Below are positions 61,301 to 64,000 of a DNA stretch of 64,000 bases, piece after piece; position 1 is the first letter of the stretch, and each line of letters opens with the position of its first letter. The notes beneath the pieces are model-generated. The model ran no database searches, had not been told where the DNA came from, and worked only from the letters and a program-made list of their open reading frames with translations. This DNA comes from Diphasiastrum complanatum (Eukaryota; Streptophyta; Lycopodiopsida; Lycopodiales; Lycopodiaceae), in NCBI GenBank assembly GCA_029204225.1, contig CM055111.1, positions 12,898,697 to 12,962,696 on the forward strand, written 5' to 3'. A program made the translations under genes and the position numbers.

Positions 61301-62598
61301 ACCTTTTGCTGTCAATCAAGAAATGCCAAAATACCTTCACTGGGTAGTGACATAGAAGAGGAAGTGCAGCCAAATCACCAGTTTCTGCATACAAGCGTGC
61401 AGCTCCAGGACACAATGTATAGCTGTCAAGGTATGCAAGCAGGTTAAAAAAGACTTTCGAAGAATGAAAACAATCTGTCGCATGATTATATATATTCGAG
61501 CGTGAACCATAGTTTGTGAACTTGGTAGTTAAATTCATGCTGAACACCTTCGTATATTCTTTGAAGTTGGTGTTTCCAAAGTGGGAATATTCAGACGTCG
61601 AGTAGGAACAAACCACAGATCAAAAAATATGAAACTAGTAAACTGACTCTCTATTTTATCCAGTTTGTGGCTAGATCAATGGACTCTAATATGAAATTTG
61701 CAGATGGCAGTGATTTGCATAGAAATATCAAAAACCCAAGAAAGATTTTTAAAAGAGCAATTTAAGACAGACAAATTGGACATTCATGATGGCCTTGAAA
61801 ACCCAAGTATTATATGGTTGCTCTATGAAGAAATCAAAAAAAAAAACAAATTGCTGTCACAAGCTAGCACCGGGTACATCGTTGCTCACTGAACCCAGTT
61901 ACCAAAAACTTAAGCTCTACTCACTATCTCGGCAACACTGAGATCACAAAAGAATGAGCATGCGCTACGAGGTACGAGGTCTGAACAGGCTACAGATCTA
62001 TGATGGGATTGGGACAAGGAGCAAACCAACAAATTAGGTCAATCGGCATTCAAATGAGAACAACATTGAACAGTCAATCAAAATCTTGTGTCATTGCTTG
62101 ATATGTGAAGAGCTACATGACAATGGGAAAAAGACCTATTTGTACTTCACATTGCAGCTACTAAAATTATAGAAACGGTATCTCAATTCTTCCGCCTGTA
62201 TTACTGCTAGGAGGGTGCAGAGGGAGAGGTTACTTCATTGATGAAGGGGACAAGACAGCGATCCAATCATTTTCAGATGGGTTCAATATTCCACTAATGG
62301 TCACAGTGACTTCTTGAACATTTGTCATTGATCGTGGAGGATCCACACTCATATCTATGAGGGGATTCTCGTCGTGACAGCTTAATAGCTTCCTCCTGGT
62401 TATGCTTCCGAAAGGGTGCTTTGAAATCTCCCCTTTCCACTCAGCTTCATCAAATCGGCTGCTCTTTGGGAAAGTTTGAGAAGTGACAGTGGATGACATG
62501 CCATTTCTTAGAAGATTGCATAGCAGAAACATAACCAAGAGTGTTTGTGTCTTGAAAAGACTTCCAGCACTACCCTCTCTACCTCTTTGGTTATCCAT
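38887..62598 (-). CDS. Purple acid phosphatase, plant high-molecular-weight type (PAP1/24/27-like)
   Basis: A secreted or membrane-anchored metallophosphoesterase. Exons (minus strand): 62598-62234, 61422-61335, 61029-60763, 53357-53249, 53024-52913, 52485-52353, 51253-51066, 50542-50356, 40968-40901, 40485-40374, 39391-39203, 39070-38990, and tentatively 38934-38887. Every junction has GT/AG and the phases add up to 633 codons before the last exon. Ligand motifs: GDMG (D343), GDISY (D385, Y388), GNHE (N418, H419), FAGHRP (H507), GHVH (H551, H553), so all seven metal ligands are present. The N-terminus has a hydrophobic TLLVMFLLCNLL signal or anchor, then an N-terminal domain (ENDWIAVLSP; CHYPVK) and the Fn3-like PAP domain (APLYGHLSSIDSSSTSMKLT). 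The likely role is hydrolysis of phosphomonoesters or nucleotides; several relatives are annotated 'probable inactive'. Introns 3 and 8 carry retroelements. The extreme C-terminus is unsure. Confidence 0.9.
38990..39070 (-). CDS. Phosphatase exon 12
   Basis: TPNWSVVRISEFGYAKITAD, then RKRLFFQ, matching the SW/SEFGY block of the family. Acceptor TTTGCAG|ACTCC, donor CAG|GTTAG. Confidence 0.88.
39203..39391 (-). CDS. Phosphatase exon 11 (GHVH)
   Basis: VDLALWGHVHNYERTCAVNR, then IAPVHTVIGMSGFQLDSF. It holds the last two His ligands (H551, H553). Confidence 0.93.
40374..40485 (-). CDS. Phosphatase exon 10
   Basis: HRPQYSSVNQGILAATFVPS, then FVAAIEPLLVIGQ; the GHRP His (H507) is a metal ligand. 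Confidence 0.88.
40901..40968 (-). CDS. Phosphatase exon 9
   Basis: YKWIESDLASVKRQQ, then TPWILFAG; acceptor CTATGCAG|TACAAATGG, donor GCAGG|GTAAGA. Confidence 0.9.
40969..42455. other. Intron 8, 3' part, no gene
   Basis: AT-rich intron sequence. At 41,460-41,830 repeated GGGAACA.GTTCCC-like words form a small imperfect inverted-repeat region, possibly a MITE relic. The ORFs over it are incidental. Confidence 0.35.
42456..42918 (+). repeat. 5' LTR of gypsy H family
   Basis: 463 bp, TGTTATGTACC to TTGTAACA. Related LTRs lie at 57,568-57,986 (antisense), about 57,350-58,135 and 59,237-59,640. A possible TATA box (TATATAGTGG) is at about 42,613. The primer site TTGGTATCAGAGC follows at 42,920-42,932. 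Confidence 0.85.
44937..45830 (+). pseudogene. Gypsy H gag
   Basis: A likely start is the Met at 44,958 (MDTPMDETRAP). A coiled-coil-like N-terminus (INLLQQQIVDMRSKHEQAEA) precedes the gag core: WLGRWTSHFSMHDLPDSSR, LRGKAYSWWQDLKDRA, TWDDFQVAFKAAFMP and YLQDFQEAASRFFNR, ending in a basic stretch. The CCHC knuckle (CMEKGHLSKDC, 45,740-45,772) lies in another frame, so a frameshift separates gag from its knuckle. Confidence 0.9.
45742..46692 (+). pseudogene. Gypsy H zinc knuckle, protease and RT start
   Basis: Begins in the knuckle (MEKGHLSKDCPKRR). The protease reads SVLFDDVSTHNFINAKLV, where DTGAT is expected, so Thr and the essential Gly are lost. The second block is VDVILGKEWF. The RT front is FPYRMSPKEEDEV and GHIRPSKSP, ended by TAG at 46,690-46,692. 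Confidence 0.9.
46705..48054 (+). pseudogene. Gypsy H RT and RNase H
   Basis: The same frame continues after the TAG: VDYKKLNKMTIKNRYPLPRM, LRSGCHQIRIHEGDVSKTGF, LPFGLTNAPATFQQMMNDI and the catalytic VFLDDILIYSK. In the tether, codons at 47,358-47,427 insert a strongly basic stretch (14 Lys/Arg of 23) that gypsy C lacks. RNase H: LVETDASDYAVGAVL, YEKELFAVIHALKIW, VVMTDHESLEYI, NCVADALSR. Polymerase and RNase H acids look intact. Confidence 0.92.
48055..48740 (+). pseudogene. Gypsy H integrase
   Basis: HHCC region HECHDYPSAGHPGIQRTLD, then a TAA at about 48,263, then CEQCQVNKAER. A 22-bp perfect tandem duplication (48,298-48,341) shifts the frame. The core is open at 48,348-48,737: WESISMDFVVGLPKTGKG, IVSDRDSKFTTKFW, STDHPETDGQTERVNQSMED, supplying D, D and E. 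After SMED about 130 residues are missing. Confidence 0.9.
48718..49110 (+). pseudogene. Gypsy H integrase tail, chromodomain-like
   Basis: Resumes with SPFKVLNKIGRAACRLELP, KVHPVFHVSHLKERLGGKDD, NRLISEHLIHWKGMSDDEDT and WEKEDDLRLRLP. A degraded homologue lies at 58,860-59,230. Confidence 0.88.
49111..50355. other. Intron 8, 5' part
   Basis: No gene. Contains the TG repeat below; otherwise AT-rich sequence. Confidence 0.4.
49593..49634. repeat. (TG)n microsatellite
   Basis: About 42 bp of TG. Confidence 0.97.
50356..50542 (-). CDS. Phosphatase exon 8
   Basis: DFPGSGSVYCGLDSGGECGV, then KPWYSIEQGPVHFTIMSTEH and SWDPQSEQ. Family-typical core. Intron 8 after it is 9.4 kb and holds gypsy H. 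Confidence 0.92.
51066..51253 (-). CDS. Phosphatase exon 7 (GDISY and GNHE)
   Basis: Residues 359-420: PGSLKVIDAVAKEV, MIYHIGDISYATGFLAEWDF, RVPYMTAVGNHE. It carries the bridging Asp, the Tyr that gives the enzymes their colour, and the Asn ligand. Confidence 0.93.
51254..52352. other. Intron 6, no gene
   Basis: 1.1 kb of ordinary intron; short ORFs at 51,593 and 51,832 resemble nothing known. Confidence 0.4.
52353..52485 (-). CDS. Phosphatase exon 6 (metal motif GDMG)
   Basis: DAVGWSSQMSFSTPPAAGFD, then LVFIMYGDMGKAERDG, then CNEHYIQ. D343 in GDMG is the first metal ligand. Confidence 0.9.
52585..52666. repeat. (CT)n microsatellite in intron 5
   Basis: About 80 bp, close to 100 bp upstream of exon 6 in transcript sense. 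Confidence 0.97.
52913..53024 (-). CDS. Phosphatase exon 5
   Basis: ASPSPAVDFGWHDPGYIHSA, then LSPQTIYSYRYG, the end of the Fn3-like domain. Donor GGCAG|GTTAG. Confidence 0.9.
53249..53357 (-). CDS. Phosphatase exon 4
   Basis: MKLTWVSGDGQSQFVQYADG, then STTFDQKDMC. Acceptor ACTGTAG|ATG, donor TGTG|GTGAGT. Confidence 0.9.
53624..55896 (-). mobile_element. Small non-coding LTR element in phosphatase intron 3
   Basis: Direct repeats 53,624-54,235 (612 bp) and 55,257-55,896 (640 bp) share TGGATATGGATAC...ATATCAGCCTACA. On the minus strand the purine tract ATGGAGGGGATAA precedes the left copy, so that is the 3' LTR. The 1.0-kb interior has no coding. I see no initiator-Met primer site by the right LTR. 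Flanks do not give a perfect 5-bp duplication (TAGCA against ACAAG). Confidence 0.8.
55897..57345. other. Intron 3 sequence, no gene
   Basis: Nothing recognisable; a minus-strand 96-codon ORF at 56,646-56,936 has no motif. Confidence 0.4.
57350..58135 (+). repeat. Degraded LTR of the gypsy H family, split by a solo LTR
   Basis: 57,350-57,567 and 57,987-58,135 together resemble 42,456-42,790 (TTTGGGAGTTGGTGGAT, then GCTGGTGGTATGGGACGCC). The join falls exactly at the solo LTR target. Confidence 0.72.
57563..57991 (-). mobile_element. Solo LTR, gypsy H family, TSD TGGAT
   Basis: Antisense LTR 57,568-57,986 (419 bp), plus strand TGTTACAACTCCC to GGTACATAACA, flanked by TGGAT at 57,563-57,567 and 57,987-57,991. 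There is no interior, as expected after LTR-LTR recombination. Confidence 0.9.
58248..58314. repeat. (TG)n microsatellite
   Basis: About 67 bp of TG. Confidence 0.97.
58700..59236 (+). pseudogene. Gypsy pol 3' end relic and polypurine tract
   Basis: Stop-ridden homologue of the gypsy H tail: PPKYSDPYKIAKKH, EWLGGKDILVPKDELVQLED, LTSFEPMEPEK and DKDTWEGEKEVDLRLN. It ends at the purine run AAGGGGGAGGGAA next to the LTR. Confidence 0.75.
59237..59640 (+). repeat. 3' LTR of the gypsy relic, degraded
   Basis: TGTATGTACGATAATAG start; shares GGTTATCGACAT, AGAGCTGGTGGATGG and GAGAGCCAAGAGCAATGGCC with the gypsy H LTR at lower identity. Right edge approximate. Confidence 0.68.
59641..60762. other. 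Intron 3 start region
   Basis: No gene; two overlapping plus-strand ORFs near 60,028-60,547 have no motif. A short tandem repeat is noted separately. Confidence 0.4.
60068..60142. repeat. Short tandem repeat, unit near GGTGTCGTGTCTACACAT
   Basis: Three to four imperfect copies of an 18-bp unit, some truncated. Confidence 0.8.
60763..61029 (-). CDS. Phosphatase exon 3
   Basis: Residues 152-240: FQYLKADPAYIPC to APLYGHLSSIDSSSTS. Acceptor TTTTACAG|TTCCAG, donor ACTTCT|GTAAGT. It carries the start of the Fn3-like PAP domain; intron 3 after it is 7.4 kb. Confidence 0.9.
61335..61422 (-). CDS. Phosphatase exon 2
   Basis: Residues 122-151: YTLCPGAARLYAETGDLAAL, then PLLCHYPVK. Acceptor TTGACAG|C, donor GTGAAG|GTATTT. 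Confidence 0.85.
62234..62598 (-). CDS. Phosphatase exon 1
   Basis: Residues 1-121 plus two bases. The start is the first Met of an open frame (MDNQRGREG). It holds the hydrophobic segment at residues 19-30 and ends ...VLSPSSM, donor AA|GTAACC. Confidence 0.82.
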
Positions 62599-63280
62599 TA
62601 GGCTAAGCGTGGCAAATCATTGAATTGCATTGGGATTTTGATCATCGCCGAAGAAGTGATGATCGCCGAATGCATCTTTCCATTACCCGATCCATCAGAT
62701 ATTTTGCAGCCAAACCAATACAATTGCATGAGAAATCGTCATTTTTCCGTTTGACAAGAACACCTCGCCAGTTCTCCATATAGTATACTACATATAGTAT
62801 ACTATATCGCAAAACCTCCAGGAACTTTCCACATCTTTAGATATTTTGCCAATGCATCCAGTACAAGAGAGATGTGGGCAGATTACGACTTCTCCCCAGA
62901 CAACCCTCCTGCCATTTTACACTATCTTTCCTGAGACAAAATCCTCCCAATAGACATCCTTATAAGCCATCCTTTCAGTCCTGGAATCTCAATAAACATA
63001 TCATCTTTATGAAGGAAATATGCTTAGGAGCAGCTCAGTAAGACGATTCCCTTTCCCTCTTGTACTACACTATGCTCTGTCAAACTTGTCACCGACTACT
63101 TGCAAGGCCAGAGAGACAGTGAGTAAGGCACGCCCGTGAACACTCTGCAACTTCCCAACACTGCATTGCCAAGCAGACTTCTGTCTCTGCACCCGTGCTT
63201 CTATGATTTCTAGTATCTGGGCAGAGCAGGAGCTATCTATGACTGCTTCACTGTCAATTATTGATCATCCAAACTTTGGA
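62599..63280 (-). promoter_or_regulatory. Putative promoter of the phosphatase gene
   Basis: Upstream of the ATG. The palindromic AT-rich stretch at 62,778-62,811 (ATAGTATACTACATATAG) contains TATA-like words about 180-210 bp before the ATG and is the best core-promoter candidate. Confidence 0.35.
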
Positions 63281-63317
63281 CAAAATGAGGAGCTTGCTTG
63301 CTTGCTAGCTGCTGCTG

Positions 63318-63623
63318 ATGTTGCTGTTGCTGGTAGCTGCTTTGGCAGATGATAAAATGAGCAAGAATTTGGCAAATCGGACATATGGGTTTGTCAGCTG
63401 CTATGTTCTACTCAGCATTGATGGCCTAATTCTTGATCAGTACTGCTATAGATTGAGCTGCAGCAGCATGACTTGTGCCGGAATGTCACCCACTAAAGGA
63501 GCACTAAGTATAGGACTAAAGGTGGTTTCAAAGCTCACACATGAACTAATAATATATGACACGGTCTTATTCTACAACTCTCTAAGGGCTTCTTCACATG
63601 ATCCCTCACCGGCATGTCCTTGA
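63318..63623 (+). CDS. Short ORF with signal-peptide-like start, doubtful
   Basis: 101 codons beginning MLLLLVAALADDKMSKN, a plausible cleavable signal. A second Met upstream (63,286) runs into a stop. The rest (Cys-containing, LSCSSMTCAGMSPT) matches no family I know. It could be a first exon diverging from the phosphatase promoter, or chance. Confidence 0.2.
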   Translation: MLLLLVAALADDKMSKNLANRTYGFVSCYVLLSIDGLILDQYCYRLSCSSMTCAGMSPTKGALSIGLKVVSKLTHELIIYDTVLFYNSLRASSHDPSPACP

Positions 63624-64000
63624 CGTCAAGAACGGGTTCTTAGGTGGGGCTGGCACACTCACATGGCTGAAACTTGTTGTCGTGATTGTTGCCTCACCGC
63701 CAGGTCTAGCTTCGCAACCAACATGTCCTTTTGAGATTTTGGCTTCCACGAGTCAGCTCCGAGTTGCAAAACACTTGATGATCACATTTGTTGGAGATGG
63801 TGAACTCAAACCAACCTTTTCCGACACGTTTCTTGAATAGCCGATAGTTCGGGAACCATCGACGACGAACTATCAAATACCTACATGAGCTGAGACCACA
63901 CACGGGCGATTCGAATTATCGAATGTTAGCTTGTCGTTCGTGAGGCTTCAAACTGTCACGCTCAACCGTAAGGACGTTACAAGAGGAGACACGTAGTTAA
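63624..64000. other. No gene supported at the right edge
   Basis: Small ORFs on both strands, none recognisable. Confidence 0.35.

Noticed and set aside
1-64000. CRISPR array, operons or prokaryotic signals
   Set aside because: Content is plant retroelements and a spliced gene; the regular leader repeats in A and B have diverged spacers within an LTR element and no cas genes.

Overview
This is a stretch of plant nuclear genome. Plant-type Ty1/copia and Ty3/gypsy retrotransposons with initiator-Met-tRNA primer sites (TGGTATCAGAGC) fill most of it, together with LINE remnants. The only clear host gene is a multi-exon purple acid phosphatase on the minus strand. I cannot name the species.

Layout. 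1-4.8 kb: two fused, decayed copia elements and one 3' LTR. 4.8-7.9 kb: low-information sequence with an antisense copia protease relic. 7,945-12,326: LTR element A (+), with gag and half a protease but no reverse transcriptase. 12.3-35.66 kb: a broken LINE (LINE1, +) opened first by a 2.5-kb block carrying a gypsy fragment (D) and then by an 18-kb nest. The nest, outside to inside, is copia E (16,799-34,795), non-coding LTR element G (18,393-33,601), gypsy C (20,077-32,420, TSD ACTCT) and element B (21,631-27,496, TSD CTTTC, same family as A). 35.7-38.7 kb: microsatellites, a GC-rich repeat and a second LINE fragment (LINE2) with endonuclease and RT pieces.

38.9-62.6 kb (minus): a purple acid phosphatase gene of about 648 codons. 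I could place 12 exons with consistent splice sites and phases, and a 13th tentatively. All five metallophosphoesterase motifs are present. Its introns absorb gypsy H (intron 8), a small non-coding LTR element, and a cluster of related LTR remnants including a solo LTR with TSD TGGAT (intron 3). 62.6-64 kb: the upstream region, with an AT-rich TATA-like palindrome and no convincing second gene.

The points most worth following are in the A/B family. Its LTRs end in AGTTA...TAACT instead of TG...CA, supported by perfect 5-bp duplications at two independent insertions. It lacks RT and RNase H in both copies, carries a shared middle segment of unknown nature, and has a roughly 80-bp phased repeat array in the leader between primer site and gag. 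Almost every retroelement ORF here is broken by stops, frameshifts or deletions, so these are fossils apart from the phosphatase gene.
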